Shown piece by piece: positions 18,928 through 28,735 of a DNA stretch of 64,000 nucleotides. This DNA comes from Paraburkholderia phytofirmans PsJN (GTDB lineage Bacteria; Pseudomonadota; Gammaproteobacteria; Burkholderiales; Burkholderiaceae), in assembly GCF_000020125.1 (NCBI RefSeq), contig NC_010681.1:2294001-2358000 (forward strand), given 5' to 3'. Below the pieces are notes generated by a model. The model searched no databases, had not been told where the DNA came from, and saw only the letters and a list, made by a program, of their open reading frames with translations. A program made the position numbers and the translations under genes. Numbering within the stretch: the stretch's first letter is position 1; each line of letters begins with the position of its first letter.

Positions 18928-21513
18928 ATGCTTGAAAACTTTCGCGCTCACGCAGCCGCACGCGCCACGCTCGGTATTCCTCCCCTGCCGTTGACCGCCC
19001 AGCAGACCGCCGAACTGGTCGAGTTGCTTACCAACCCGCCCGCAGGCGAAGAGCAAACCCTGCTCGATCTGATCACCAACCGCGTGCCCGCCGGCGTCGA
19101 CGAAGCCGCCCGCGTGAAGGCCGGTTTCCTGGCCGCCGTCGCCAAGGGTGAAACCACCTGTGCGCTGATCTCGCGCGCTCGCGCCACGGAACTGCTCGGC
19201 ACCATGCTGGGCGGCTACAACATCCAGCCGCTGATCGAACTGCTGTCGGACGCGGAAGTCGGCACGGTCGCCGCCGAGGCGCTGAAGAAAACCCTGCTCA
19301 TGTTCGACGCGTTCCACGACGTCAAGGAATTGGCCGACAAGGGCAACGCCAACGCGAAGGCCGTGTTGCAAAGCTGGGCCGACGCCGAATGGTTCACGAG
19401 CCGTCCGGAGGTGCCGCAAAGCCTGACCATCACCGTGTTCAAGGTGACGGGCGAAACCAACACGGACGACCTCTCGCCGGCGCCGGACGCCACCACCCGC
19501 CCGGACATCCCGATGCACGCGCTGGCGATGCTGAAGAACGCGCGTCCCGGCATCACGCCGGAGGAAGACGGCAAGCGCGGCCCGATCAAGTTCATCCAGT
19601 CGCTGAAAGAAAAAGGCCATCTGGTCGCCTACGTCGGCGACGTGGTCGGCACCGGCTCCTCGCGCAAGTCGGCCACCAACTCGGTGCTGTGGTTCACGGG
19701 CGAAGACATCCCCTTCATCCCGAACAAGCGCTTCGGCGGTGTGTGCCTCGGCAGCAAAATCGCGCCGATTTTCTACAACACCATGGAAGACGCGGGCGCC
19801 CTGCCGATCGAACTCGACGTGTCGCAAATGGAAATGGGCGACGTGGTCGAACTGCGTCCCTACGAAGGCAAGGCGCTGAAGAACGGCGCGGTAATCGCCG
19901 AATTCAAGGTCAAGTCCGACGTGCTATTCGACGAGGTGCGCGCCGGTGGCCGTATTCCTCTCATCATCGGCCGTGGCCTGACCGCCAAGGCGCGTGAAGC
20001 GCTCGGCCTCGCGCCGTCCACGCTGTTCCGCCTGCCGCAGCAGCCGGCCGACAGCGGCAAGGGTTTCTCGCTCGCGCAGAAGATGGTCGGTCGTGCGTGC
20101 GGCCTGCCGGAAGGCCAGGGCGTGCGCCCGGGCACCTACTGCGAACCGAAAATGACCTCGGTCGGCTCGCAGGACACCACCGGCCCGATGACCCGCGACG
20201 AACTGAAAGACCTCGCGTGCCTCGGCTTCTCCGCCGACCTCGTCATGCAGTCGTTCTGCCACACCGCCGCGTATCCGAAGTCGGTGGACGTGAAGACGCA
20301 CCGCACGCTGCCGGACTTCATCAGCAATCGTGGCGGCATCGCGCTGCGTCCCGGCGACGGCGTGATCCACTCGTGGCTGAACCGCATGCTGCTGCCCGAC
20401 ACCGTCGGCACCGGCGGCGACTCGCACACGCGCTTCCCGATCGGCATCAGCTTCCCGGCGGGTTCGGGGCTGGTCGCATTTGCCGCGGCCACCGGCACGA
20501 TGCCGCTGGACATGCCGGAATCGGTGCTGGTTCGCTTCAAGGGCAAGATGCAGCCGGGCGTCACGCTGCGTGACCTCGTCAACGCGATTCCGCTGTACGC
20601 GATCAAGCAAGGCACGCTAACGGTCGCCAAGCAAGGCAAGAAGAACATTTTCTCGGGCCGTGTGCTCGAAATCGAAGGTCTGCCGGATCTGAAGGTCGAG
20701 CAGGCGTTCGAGCTGTCGGATGCGTCCGCCGAGCGTTCGGCTGCCGGCTGCACGGTGCACCTGAACAAGGAACCGATCATCGAGTACCTGAACAGCAACG
20801 TCACGCTGCTCAAGTGGATGATCGCGCAGGGTTACCAGGATCCGCGCAGCCTGCAGCGCCGCATCAAGGCCATGGAAGCATGGCTCGCCGACCCGCAACT
20901 GCTGTCGCCGGATGCGGACGCCGAGTACGCGGCCGTGATCGAGATCGACCTCGCCGACATCCATGAACCGATCGTCGCCTGCCCGAACGACCCGGACGAC
21001 GTGAAGACGCTGTCCGACGTGGCCGGTGCGAAGATCGACGAAGTGTTCATCGGCTCGTGCATGACGAACATCGGTCACTTCCGCGCGGCGTCGAAGCTGC
21101 TGGAAGGCAAGCGCGACATCCCGGTCAAGCTGTGGGTCGCGCCGCCTACCAAGATGGATCAGAAGCAACTGACCGAAGAAGGCCATTACGGCGTGTTCGG
21201 CACGGCCGGCGCGCGTACGGAAATGCCGGGCTGCTCGCTGTGCATGGGCAATCAGGCCCAAGTGCGCGAAGGCGCGACGGTCATGTCCACATCGACCCGT
21301 AACTTCCCGAACCGTCTGGGCAAGAACACGAACGTGTATCTCGGCTCGGCCGAACTGGCGGCAATCTGCTCGCGCCTGGGCAAGATTCCAACCAAAGAGG
21401 AATACATGGCCGACATGGGCGTGCTGACCGCCAGCGGTGACAAGATCTATCAGTACATGAACTTCGACCAGATCGAAGACTTCAAGGACCTGGCGGATAC
21501 GGTCGCGATGTAA
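18928..21513 (+). CDS. acnB: Aconitate hydratase B / 2-methylisocitrate dehydratase
   Basis: The 861-residue protein matches AcnB in length (E. coli 865) and in its unusual domain order: an N-terminal HEAT-like domain ([22 protein letters not shown]), then the swivelling domain, then the catalytic domains. The [4Fe-4S] ligands are visible in [11 protein letters not shown] and [10 protein letters not shown]. It interconverts citrate and isocitrate in the TCA cycle and can act in the methylcitrate cycle. The ATG at 18928 is preceded by AGCAGG; the open frame extends 330 bases further upstream without similarity. It is transcribed alone and followed by a terminator-like hairpin. Confidence 0.96.
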   Translation: MLENFRAHAAARATLGIPPLPLTAQQTAELVELLTNPPAGEEQTLLDLITNRVPAGVDEAARVKAGFLAAVAKGETTCALISRARATELLGTMLGGYNIQPLIELLSDAEVGTVAAEALKKTLLMFDAFHDVKELADKGNANAKAVLQSWADAEWFTSRPEVPQSLTITVFKVTGETNTDDLSPAPDATTRPDIPMHALAMLKNARPGITPEEDGKRGPIKFIQSLKEKGHLVAYVGDVVGTGSSRKSATNSVLWFTGEDIPFIPNKRFGGVCLGSKIAPIFYNTMEDAGALPIELDVSQMEMGDVVELRPYEGKALKNGAVIAEFKVKSDVLFDEVRAGGRIPLIIGRGLTAKAREALGLAPSTLFRLPQQPADSGKGFSLAQKMVGRACGLPEGQGVRPGTYCEPKMTSVGSQDTTGPMTRDELKDLACLGFSADLVMQSFCHTAAYPKSVDVKTHRTLPDFISNRGGIALRPGDGVIHSWLNRMLLPDTVGTGGDSHTRFPIGISFPAGSGLVAFAAATGTMPLDMPESVLVRFKGKMQPGVTLRDLVNAIPLYAIKQGTLTVAKQGKKNIFSGRVLEIEGLPDLKVEQAFELSDASAERSAAGCTVHLNKEPIIEYLNSNVTLLKWMIAQGYQDPRSLQRRIKAMEAWLADPQLLSPDADAEYAAVIEIDLADIHEPIVACPNDPDDVKTLSDVAGAKIDEVFIGSCMTNIGHFRAASKLLEGKRDIPVKLWVAPPTKMDQKQLTEEGHYGVFGTAGARTEMPGCSLCMGNQAQVREGATVMSTSTRNFPNRLGKNTNVYLGSAELAAICSRLGKIPTKEEYMADMGVLTASGDKIYQYMNFDQIEDFKDLADTVAM

Positions 21514-21576
21514 ATGTGATGACGAGCTATGACGTGCGATGCGTTGTAGATGACGTCAAGGCGCGTCACAAGAGTT

Positions 21577-21680
21577 TGAACTGCACCCCAAAAAGTTGGA
21601 CACCTGTCTAACGATTTGGGGTGTTTTTTATGGGCAGGTACAACTGCAGTGCTGGAAATAGTGCAAGGCGGTTGCGCGAG
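21577..21680 (+). mobile_element. Remnant of the left end of an IS3-family element
   Basis: TGAACTGCACCCCAAAAAGT starting at 21577 resembles the terminal repeat of IS3-family elements, and the leader up to an ATG at 21630 follows the usual layout. The ATG begins MGRY, and after a frame change the bases read LEIVQGG, which recalls the orfA N-terminus of that family (MGRY..LKLEVVQ). Sequence beyond about 21680 no longer resembles a transposase, so only about 100 bases seem to remain. Recognition is from memory of the family, not a search. Confidence 0.45.
21584..21629 (+). terminator. Rho-independent-like terminator after acnB
   Basis: CACCCCAAA (21584-21592) and TTTGGGGTG (21615-21623) form a perfect 9-bp stem with a 22-base loop, followed by six T. 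The position 70 bases after the acnB stop fits a terminator. The same bases look like an IS3-family end, see the mobile-element entry. Confidence 0.6.
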
Positions 21681-22026
21681 GTCGGCGTGGGTGTGCATTG
21701 CGCTGTGCATGCAGGTGAGAGGGATGTATCTGCCAGGCACACGGCTCGCGCGGCACTTCGAACTGGCGCGCGGGCGGCGACCTCTGGAGAAGCGCGTTTG
21801 CGCGTAGCTTGCGTGGTTTTCCTCGTCGTCAGTTCCTAAGCGGGCCAGTTTCTGCCGTTCGATCGCGCCTGCACCCAGATGTTCGAGCGCCTGCTCGGGC
21901 TCAGTTAACGGACTGTCACGGACCGTGCCGCCCAATTGACTAGCCAGCGAAGTCCATCAGAAATCGAAGCGCTATCGCGTTCGGCTGACTTCCGCAACGA
22001 AGCGGGGCGGCGCAATCATCGCAGTG
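21681..22026. other. Non-coding stretch after the IS remnant
   Basis: About 345 bases with short open frames only. On the minus strand a stretch reads EPEQALEHLGAGAIERQKLARLG..., which looks protein-like, but it has no clear start and I do not recognise it. Nothing else is evident. Confidence 0.35.
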
Positions 22027-22470
22027 TCAATCGTTGTCCGGATTGATAACGCGTATCGGACGAGTCCCGATTTTCGCTCCCGTCACCTCGTCAACGGCCA
22101 CCGCCCTGATCTCTGTTCCAGTTTCCGCATCCAGGAAGCGAACCAGCTTGCCGTCACCACGATATTGCCGCCCCCATGCACCGATCATGAAGAGCACCGG
22201 GAGGAAGTCTCGCCCGGCAGCCGTGAGCAGGTACTCCTCGCGCGGCGGGTGCTCGGAATAGCGGCGTTTCTCCAGTAATCCGTCCTCTGTCAGCGTTGCC
22301 AGTCGGCGGGTCAGCATGGTCGGTGCAATGCCAAGACTTTTGCGGAACTGGTCAAAACGCGTGAGACCGGCATGGGCGTCGCGCAGGATAAGAATGCTCC
22401 ACGCGTCGCCCGCGACGCTTAAGCTGCGCGCGATCGGACACGGCTCATCGCAAAAATTTTTGTCGTCCAT
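22027..22470 (-). CDS. HxlR-family transcriptional regulator
   Basis: The 147-residue winged-helix protein has the HxlR core: CPIARSLSVAGDAWSILILRDAHAGLTRFDQFRKSLGIAPTML..L, then the wing with HPPREEYLLTAAG. Two cysteines occur near the N-terminus (C7 and C11 in FCDEPCPIARS), and similarly placed cysteines in YodB, QorR and HypR sense quinones or oxidants. It is divergent from an oxidoreductase operon, which includes a quinone-oxidoreductase-like gene, so redox control of that operon is likely. Sensing chemistry is inferred. Confidence 0.88.
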   Translation of the reverse strand: MDDKNFCDEPCPIARSLSVAGDAWSILILRDAHAGLTRFDQFRKSLGIAPTMLTRRLATLTEDGLLEKRRYSEHPPREEYLLTAAGRDFLPVLFMIGAWGRQYRGDGKLVRFLDAETGTEIRAVAVDEVTGAKIGTRPIRVINPDND

Positions 22471-22476
22471 ACCATT

Positions 22477-22532
22477 TTGATAGTGACATGCTCTCGATTT
22501 GCCAGTATAGTCGATTTCAAATTGGTAGTGAC
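22477..22532. promoter_or_regulatory. Direct repeat TTGRTAGTGAC in the HxlR-SDR intergenic region
   Basis: TTGATAGTGAC (22477-22487) and TTGGTAGTGAC (22522-22532) differ in one of eleven bases and are 45 bases apart in the short region between the divergent genes. They are candidate binding sites for the HxlR protein. Confidence 0.45.
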
Positions 22533-22558
22533 TTAAATTCTCTCACGTGGAGCGTCGA

Positions 22559-23419
22559 ATGGTCGGCAAAACGAATTTGGGTGTGGCCCTTGTTACGGGC
22601 GCATCTTCAGGCATCGGACAGGCCGCCGCCGAGCGGCTGGCCGACGCCGGTTATACGGTCTTCGGCACGAGCAGACGGGCAGCCTATACGGGGCAGCGAT
22701 CCTTCGAAATGCTGACTCTTGACGTCACCAGCGATGAATCCGTCGCGGCGGTGGTCAACGAAGTCATACGACGGGCGGGTCGCATCGACTTGCTGGTGAA
22801 TAACGCTGGCTTTGGCGTGGCTCCGGCGGGCGCCGAAGAAAGCTCGATCGAGCAGGCCCGGTCGATCTTCGACACAAACTTCTTTGGCGTCGTCCGCATG
22901 ACCCGCGCCGTCGTGCCCTACATGCGGCATCAGGGAAGCGGTCGCATCGTCAATATCGGCTCGGTGCTCGGCTTCTTGCCGATGCCTTACGGGGCGCTCT
23001 ATGCGGCAACGAAGCATGCGATTGAAGGATATTCCGAGTCGCTCGACCATGAGCTGCGCACTTGGGGCATACGTGTCTCGGTCATCGAGCCGGCTTACAC
23101 CAAGACGCCGTTCGATGCGAATTTCCTGGAACCCGATGCCAAGCTCGATGCATACCGCGAGGCTCGTGCGGTCGTCAGCAACCGTGTCAATGAGGTGATG
23201 GCAACGGCTGCGGAGCCCCGCGTCGTGGCCGACGTTGTGCTGAAGGCTGCAGTTGCGGCTCGTCCAAGACTCCGGTACACAGCGGGTGCGCTCGCGGGCC
23301 GTCTGCAATTGCTGCGCAGATTCATGCCAGCGGGTCTGGTGGACGCCGCGCTTCGGAAGGACCTGCGGCTCGGCATGATACCGTCGCCGAGGTCTGGTAA
23401 GCCAGTCCTGCAAAAATAG
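22559..23419 (+). CDS. Short-chain dehydrogenase/reductase
   Basis: The 286-residue classical SDR shows the cofactor motif TGASSGIG, NNAG, an active-site Ser in NIGSVLG and YAATK, so Tyr and Lys are present. The Arg pair after VFGTSRR suggests NADP preference. The ATG at 22559 has GGAG seven bases upstream; an in-frame GTG at 22547 is less likely. It heads an operon with a small membrane protein and an MDR-type oxidoreductase, under a divergent HxlR regulator. Substrate unknown. Confidence 0.88.
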   Translation: MVGKTNLGVALVTGASSGIGQAAAERLADAGYTVFGTSRRAAYTGQRSFEMLTLDVTSDESVAAVVNEVIRRAGRIDLLVNNAGFGVAPAGAEESSIEQARSIFDTNFFGVVRMTRAVVPYMRHQGSGRIVNIGSVLGFLPMPYGALYAATKHAIEGYSESLDHELRTWGIRVSVIEPAYTKTPFDANFLEPDAKLDAYREARAVVSNRVNEVMATAAEPRVVADVVLKAAVAARPRLRYTAGALAGRLQLLRRFMPAGLVDAALRKDLRLGMIPSPRSGKPVLQK

Positions 23420-23428
23420 CAAATCGCC

Positions 23429-23836
23429 ATGAACGTCAACTTCCGCAATCTTGCAATCCTCGCCGCGCTTGTTTTCTCCGCTTTGGGATTTGCCTGGATG
23501 CTCTCGCCGAATTTCTTCCCGTCAATATGGGGTGTCGAGTTCTCCTATCCGGTCGGACTGATCGGTCGGCGCGGGGCAGCCCTGTATGTCGGCATCGGAT
23601 TTATGTTCTTTTCGGCGAGGAACGCGGAACCATCATCCGCCCGCTCCGCCCTCGTCAAAGGTTTGATTGTTGCCTGCTTGACTCTCGCGGGCCTTGGTGT
23701 CCTCGAATTCCTCACCAGCCACGCCCGGTCCGGCATCCTGGCTGCCGTCGCGATAGAAGTCGCGCTTGCTCTGATGTTCGTGCGTGTCGCTCGCATCGAG
23801 CACACGCGCCGCGAAACAGGAACCTTTAGTTCGTAG
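23429..23836 (+). CDS. Small four-helix membrane protein
   Basis: The 135-residue protein has four predicted membrane helices (about 7-24, 43-60, 75-92, 99-118) and ends in a charged tail. It starts ten bases after the SDR stop, so it is in the same operon. I do not recognise a characterised family; similar proteins are annotated as hypothetical or DUF4345-like. Its conserved place between two oxidoreductases suggests it belongs to the same redox response. Confidence 0.75.
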   Translation: MNVNFRNLAILAALVFSALGFAWMLSPNFFPSIWGVEFSYPVGLIGRRGAALYVGIGFMFFSARNAEPSSARSALVKGLIVACLTLAGLGVLEFLTSHARSGILAAVAIEVALALMFVRVARIEHTRRETGTFSS

Positions 23837-23931
23837 TTGCGCCGCAAGCTGCGGCGCGCTGGCTCAGGTCTCTATTGCTGTCGAGAAAAAAACGCGTGGA
23901 CCGTAAAATCAAATCTGGAAAACAAAACACT

Positions 23932-24933
23932 ATGAGAGCATTTATTCTCGAACGTTACGGACGCAAGGATGGCGTGCGCATTGGCGAAATGCCGGAACCG
24001 GAACTACGCGACGATGACGTATTGATCCAGGTGCACGCCGCAGGCGTGAACCTTCTTGATTCCAAAATCCGCGACGGCGAATTCAAACTAGTTCTGCCCT
24101 ACCGCTTGCCGCTAGTTCTGGGCAGCGATGTGGCCGGGGTGGTCGTCCGGGTTGGACCGCGCGTGCGGCGATTCAAGGCCGGCGACGAAGTTTATGCCCG
24201 GCCCGATAAGGATCGAATCGGTGCGTTTGCGGATCTGATTGCAGTGAACGAAGCGGACCTCTCGATCAAACCGAAGACGCTTACCATGGAAGAGGCCGCC
24301 TCCATTCCACTGGTTGGTCTGACTGCATGGCAGGCGTTGATCGAAAAAGCGCACCTCGCGAAAGGACAAAGGGTTCTGATCCACGCGGGCTCCGGTGGTG
24401 TCGGGACGTTTGCGATCCAGCTGGCAAAGCATGTCGGCGCGTTCGTCGCGACGACAACAAGCACGGCGAACGTGGACTGGGTGAAGCGCCTCGGTGCCGA
24501 CGTCGTCATCGATTACACGAAGGACGATTTCGAGAATATCCTTTCCGACTATGACGTGGTTATAAATAGTCTCGACGCAAAGACGCTCAACAAATCCCTG
24601 CGCGTGCTGAAACCCGGCGGACAGCTCATCTCGATCTCTGGGCCGCCGGATCCGGATTTTGCAAAGGAGCTTGGCTTGTCCCTGTTCCTGCGACTGGTCA
24701 TGCGTCTCCTGAGTTATCGGATCAGGAAGGAAGCAAAAAGTCGTAAGGTTAGCTATTCGTTTCTGTTCATGAGGGCAAGCGGAGACCAGCTACGCCAGAT
24801 TACGTCCCTCATTGATTCCGGCGTCATACGCCCGGTCGTGGATCGGGTCTTTCCGTTCGAATCGACCAGGGAGGCGATGGCCTACGTCGATACCGGGCGA
24901 GCCAAAGGCAAAGTCGTTGTCACGATGAGGTGA
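23932..24933 (+). CDS. NADP-dependent MDR-family oxidoreductase (quinone oxidoreductase-like)
   Basis: The 333-residue medium-chain reductase has a GroES-like N-terminal half (VHAAGVNLLDSKIRDG, GSDVAGVVVRVG) and a Rossmann half with the nucleotide motif HAGSGGVGTFAIQLAK. Zinc-binding cysteines are absent, as in quinone and enone reductases. The ATG at 23932 fits the family N-terminus MRAFILERYG. About 95 bases separate it from the previous gene. Under HxlR control, a function in electrophile or quinone detoxification is plausible. Confidence 0.88.
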   Translation: MRAFILERYGRKDGVRIGEMPEPELRDDDVLIQVHAAGVNLLDSKIRDGEFKLVLPYRLPLVLGSDVAGVVVRVGPRVRRFKAGDEVYARPDKDRIGAFADLIAVNEADLSIKPKTLTMEEAASIPLVGLTAWQALIEKAHLAKGQRVLIHAGSGGVGTFAIQLAKHVGAFVATTTSTANVDWVKRLGADVVIDYTKDDFENILSDYDVVINSLDAKTLNKSLRVLKPGGQLISISGPPDPDFAKELGLSLFLRLVMRLLSYRIRKEAKSRKVSYSFLFMRASGDQLRQITSLIDSGVIRPVVDRVFPFESTREAMAYVDTGRAKGKVVVTMR

Positions 24934-25030
24934 TTGGTATGCCCGGAAGAAGAGCGGCCATTCCGGTAAACCTTGAGAGCAACCGCTCGGGCAGCGGAGG
25001 TTCGAACGGGAAGGAAAGCGGCAGCGGCAG

Positions 25031-25573
25031 TCACTCTTCGACGCTGTCGCCTTCCCGGCTGTCGACGCCAAACGCAATCTCGCGTTGATTCAATTCGTGA
25101 GCCCGCGCTTCGAGCTTTGACATCACGGTCTCCAGCAGGCGCGCCTCGTCATCATTCAGGCAAGCGGCGAATTCGATGTTGTATTGCTGGCCGGCAGCGT
25201 GTGCCTGCGCGTACACCTGCTCGCCTGATTCAGTGAGCCGCAGCAAGGAAACACGCTTGTTCGCCGGTTGTCTCCGGTTCGCCAGCAGCCCGCGTTGCAC
25301 GAGCTGCGTAACGCACCGGCTCGCGATCACCGTGTCCAGTCCTGTGAGTTCCGCCAGCCGTGTGAGGTTGAGGTCGGGGAATCGGCCAACGAACGCCAGG
25401 ACGCGCCAGTCACGCCGGCTAATGCCTATTTCACGCCGGAACATCAACCCGACTCCTTGAACCGCGACGCGCGTCAGGTTATGCAACCGGTACAGCAGAA
25501 ACTCATCGATATGGCTGGGGTGTTTCAGCCGGGGCTCGTCAGCGGCACCGGGCGCGGTGGGAGTGTGCGACAT
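25031..25573 (-). CDS. MarR-family transcriptional regulator
   Basis: The protein of about 180 residues has the MarR winged helix: ISRRDWRVLAFVGRFPDLNLTRLAELTGLDTVIASRCVTQLVQRGLL, and a wing with RQPANKRVSLLRLTESG. I chose the ATG at 25573 with AGGACC upstream; the frame is open to 25687 without similarity. It is divergent from a sulfatase-type hydrolase and an MFS carrier and probably represses them until a substrate-related ligand binds. Confidence 0.88.
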   Translation of the reverse strand: MSHTPTAPGAADEPRLKHPSHIDEFLLYRLHNLTRVAVQGVGLMFRREIGISRRDWRVLAFVGRFPDLNLTRLAELTGLDTVIASRCVTQLVQRGLLANRRQPANKRVSLLRLTESGEQVYAQAHAAGQQYNIEFAACLNDDEARLLETVMSKLEARAHELNQREIAFGVDSREGDSVEE

Positions 25574-25704
25574 GGGTCTCGGTCCTGAAGCGGAACGGGC
25601 ATTATGCGCGATTGTGCAAGCGCACATACGATTGATTAGGTCAAACGTGTGTGCCTTCCCTAGCATCGGGGCATGTCGTTCATTCACGCTCCCGACGCCG
25701 ACCC

Positions 25705-27276
25705 ATGACAGCCATCCGAAACGTCCTTTTCATCATGTGTGACCAGTTGCGGCGGGATCACCTCGCCTGCTACGGCCACCCATACATGCGCACACGCAAC
25801 ATCGACACGCTCGCCGCGCGCGGCGTGCGCTTCGACAACGCCTATGTCAGCTCCGGCGTCTGCGGGCCGTCGCGCATGTCGTATTACACCGGCCGCACGA
25901 TGACGAGCCACGGCGCGAACTGGAATCGCGTGCCGATGTCCATCGGCGAGATCACGCTTGGGGAGTATCTGCTCCGCCATGGACGCTCGCTCGCCCTCGC
26001 CGGAAAGACCCATGTTCAGGCGGACGCGTCGGGCATGGAGCGGCTGGAAATCGGTAGGGACAGCCCGCTTGGGCTGCGCCTTTCTGCGGGCTCGTTCGTC
26101 GAACTGGACCGTTACGACGGGCATCACGAACCGGGCCGCGAAAGCGGTTATCCCGCGTATCTGCGCGCACACGGGTACGCGAGCGACCGGCCGTGGAGCG
26201 ACTATGTGATCAGCGTCGAAGACGACCGCGGCGAGGTCCGCTCGGGCTGGCAGATGCGCAATGTGCGCTGGCCGTCGCGCGTCGCGGAGCCGCACTCCGA
26301 AACAGCGTATATGACCGATCAGGCGATCCGCCATATCGAACAACAAGGCGACGAGCCCTGGGCGTTACACCTGTCGTACGTGAAGCCGCATTGGCCGTAT
26401 GTCGCGCCGCATCCCTATCACGACATGTACTCGCTCGATCAGTGCCTGCCGCTCGTGCGCCACACCGCGGAGCTGGACAATGCCCACCCGGTGACGGCCG
26501 CTTATCGCCAGCATGAAGAGAGCGTCAATTTTTCGCGCGACGAAGTGTCCAATACGGTGCGGCCCATTTACCAGGGATTGATCCAGCAGATCGACGATCA
26601 TCTCGGGCGTCTCTGGGACGTGCTCGACCGGCTGAATCGCTGGGACGACACGCTGATCGTCCTGACCGCCGATCACGGCGATTTCCTCGGCGATCACTGG
26701 CTCGGCGAGAAAGAGCAGTTCTACGATACCGTGCAGCGCGTGCCGATGGTCGTGTACGATCCATCGCCCGAAGCGAACGCCACGCGCGGTACGGCCGAGG
26801 CGCGCTTCACGTCCTGCATCGACGTGGTGCCGACCGTGCTCGAAGCGCTCGGCCTGCCTTCGTGTGAGGAGCGGATCGAAGGAAAATCGTTGCTGCCGTT
26901 GCTGCGCGACACACTCACGCAGGAAAACGGATGGCGTGACTATGTGGTCTCCGAACTCGACTACAGTTTTCGCGGAGCGCGCCTGACGCTCGGCCGCGCG
27001 CCGCACGAATGCCGCGGCTGGATGGTGCGCGACGCGCGCTGGAAATACGTGCACTGGCTCGGCTACCGGCCGCAACTGTTCGACCTCGAAGCGGACCCGA
27101 ACGAGTTTATCGATCTCGGCGGCGAGCGCACGCATGAAGCGACGCGTACGCAAATGCATGCCAAGCTGGTCGACTGGCACGCGACGCTCAAGCAGCGCGT
27201 GACGATCGACGATGCGGGCGTCGCGAGCCGCACAAATACGCACAGGGACTGGGGCGTGTTCTTCGGCGAGTGGTAA
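25705..27276 (+). CDS. Sulfatase / phosphonate monoester hydrolase-like enzyme
   Basis: The 523-residue protein belongs to the alkaline-phosphatase superfamily sulfatases. The formylglycine motif C-x-P-x-R appears as CGPSR, the N-terminal metal site as CDQLRRDH and the second as TADHGDFLGDH; the Asp-Gln pair resembles choline sulfatase and phosphonate monoester hydrolases. The Cys would be oxidised to formylglycine by a maturase encoded elsewhere. The ATG at 25705 fits the beginning of the first strand (AIRNVLFIMCDQ). No signal peptide is visible, so it should be cytosolic, working after uptake by the MFS carrier encoded 76 bases downstream. Substrate not known. Confidence 0.85.
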   Translation: MTAIRNVLFIMCDQLRRDHLACYGHPYMRTRNIDTLAARGVRFDNAYVSSGVCGPSRMSYYTGRTMTSHGANWNRVPMSIGEITLGEYLLRHGRSLALAGKTHVQADASGMERLEIGRDSPLGLRLSAGSFVELDRYDGHHEPGRESGYPAYLRAHGYASDRPWSDYVISVEDDRGEVRSGWQMRNVRWPSRVAEPHSETAYMTDQAIRHIEQQGDEPWALHLSYVKPHWPYVAPHPYHDMYSLDQCLPLVRHTAELDNAHPVTAAYRQHEESVNFSRDEVSNTVRPIYQGLIQQIDDHLGRLWDVLDRLNRWDDTLIVLTADHGDFLGDHWLGEKEQFYDTVQRVPMVVYDPSPEANATRGTAEARFTSCIDVVPTVLEALGLPSCEERIEGKSLLPLLRDTLTQENGWRDYVVSELDYSFRGARLTLGRAPHECRGWMVRDARWKYVHWLGYRPQLFDLEADPNEFIDLGGERTHEATRTQMHAKLVDWHATLKQRVTIDDAGVASRTNTHRDWGVFFGEW

Positions 27277-27352
27277 CGCGCGATATGCCGCGCCAGCTAA
27301 AGCAATTCAAAAAGATCTAAAAGACCTTCGGCGAAGGCGTATTGGAGACACC

Positions 27353-28690
27353 ATGAATAACGCTTCGAGCAGTTCCGCCGATGATGGCGTCTTCCGCAAG
27401 GTCGCGCGCCGCATCATCCCGTTCATTTTCGTCTGCTATGTAGTCAACTTCATCGACCGCGTGAATATTGGTTTTGCAAAGCTTCAGTTCCTGCAGGATC
27501 TGAAGCTCGACGACTCCGTATTCGGCATTGCAGCGGGTATGTTCTTCGTCGGCTATGTGATTTTCGAATTGCCGAGCAATCTGCTCGCGGCACGCATTGG
27601 CGTACGCAAGACGCTCGTGCGGATCATGGTGTTGTGGGGCGCCCTGACAGTCGTGCTGGTGTTCGTGCGCAGTGCGCATGCGCTTTATGTCGTGCGCTTT
27701 CTGCTTGGCGCCGCCGAAGCGGGTTTTTTTCCAGGTGTGATTCTGTACCTGACGTATTGGTTTCCCGACCGTCGGCGCGGGCGCATCATGAGTCTGTTCG
27801 TGATGGCTGTGCCGCTTGCGGGTATCGTCGGCGGGCCGCTGTCGGGCTGGATCATGAGTCATTTGCATGGCGAGCTTGGATTCGCCGGCTGGCAATGGCT
27901 GTTTCTGATCGAGGGCATTCCGGCCATCGCTTTGGGCCTTGCCGCGTACTTCGTGCTCGACGATCGTCCCGCCGACGCGAAGTGGCTCAACGACCGTGAG
28001 AAGGCGCAGATTGCGACAGCGTTAAATGCGGGACGCGCGCGACATGCACCCGAAGCGCGTTCACATGCACCGTTGGCCGATGTACTGACCAATCCGCGCA
28101 TCTATCTGATGTCGACGATCTACTTCACTGTCTTCATGGCGCTCAACGCGGTCGGCTTCTGGATTCCGTCGCTGCTGCGCCAGGTCGGCGTGCATCGCAT
28201 CAGCGATATCGGCTGGATGAGCGGCGCAATTTCGCTGTGCACGGCCATCGGCATGCTGCTGCTCGGACGGCATTCGGATCGGCACATGGAGCGCCGTTGG
28301 CATGTCGCAGGCTGTGGCTTCGCAGTAGCGGCAAGCTTTCTTCTGCTGCCTTTGACGGCGCATAGCGTCGCGCTTACTGTCGTGTTGCTGGTGATCGCGT
28401 CAGTTGGCATATACGCAGCGCTGTCGCTGTTCTGGACGATTCCCACAACCTATCTTCGGGAAGATACTGCACCGGGAGGCATTGCGACGATCACCGCGCT
28501 CGGCGCGCTCGGCGGCGCTGTGAGCCCGTGGATGGTGGGCGCGTTGAAGACATCGACGGGTAGCTTGTACACGGGGCTGGGCGCGATTGGCGTGCTACTT
28601 GCCATCGGCATGGTCGTACTGTTGTTGTGCGTTCAGGCCGTGCCGGCAAGCGACAGGCGGCCTGCCGGTGATGCCGTGGTCAACCACTGA
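27353..28690 (+). CDS. MFS transporter, anion:cation symporter (ACS) type
   Basis: The 445-residue protein has twelve predicted membrane helices and features of the ACS branch: RRIIPFIFVCYVVNFIDRVNIGFAK, ELPSNLLAARIGVR and GAAEAGFFPGVILYLTYWFP. Such carriers import organic acids and related anions with protons. TTGGAG precedes the ATG at 27353. It follows the sulfatase gene closely, suggesting it brings in a sulfated or phosphonated ester that the hydrolase cleaves. Confidence 0.9.
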   Translation: MNNASSSSADDGVFRKVARRIIPFIFVCYVVNFIDRVNIGFAKLQFLQDLKLDDSVFGIAAGMFFVGYVIFELPSNLLAARIGVRKTLVRIMVLWGALTVVLVFVRSAHALYVVRFLLGAAEAGFFPGVILYLTYWFPDRRRGRIMSLFVMAVPLAGIVGGPLSGWIMSHLHGELGFAGWQWLFLIEGIPAIALGLAAYFVLDDRPADAKWLNDREKAQIATALNAGRARHAPEARSHAPLADVLTNPRIYLMSTIYFTVFMALNAVGFWIPSLLRQVGVHRISDIGWMSGAISLCTAIGMLLLGRHSDRHMERRWHVAGCGFAVAASFLLLPLTAHSVALTVVLLVIASVGIYAALSLFWTIPTTYLREDTAPGGIATITALGALGGAVSPWMVGALKTSTGSLYTGLGAIGVLLAIGMVVLLLCVQAVPASDRRPAGDAVVNH

Positions 28691-28735
28691 GCGCATGCAA
28701 CAAGATGAGCGTTGCACGAAGCAACGCTGAGCAGT

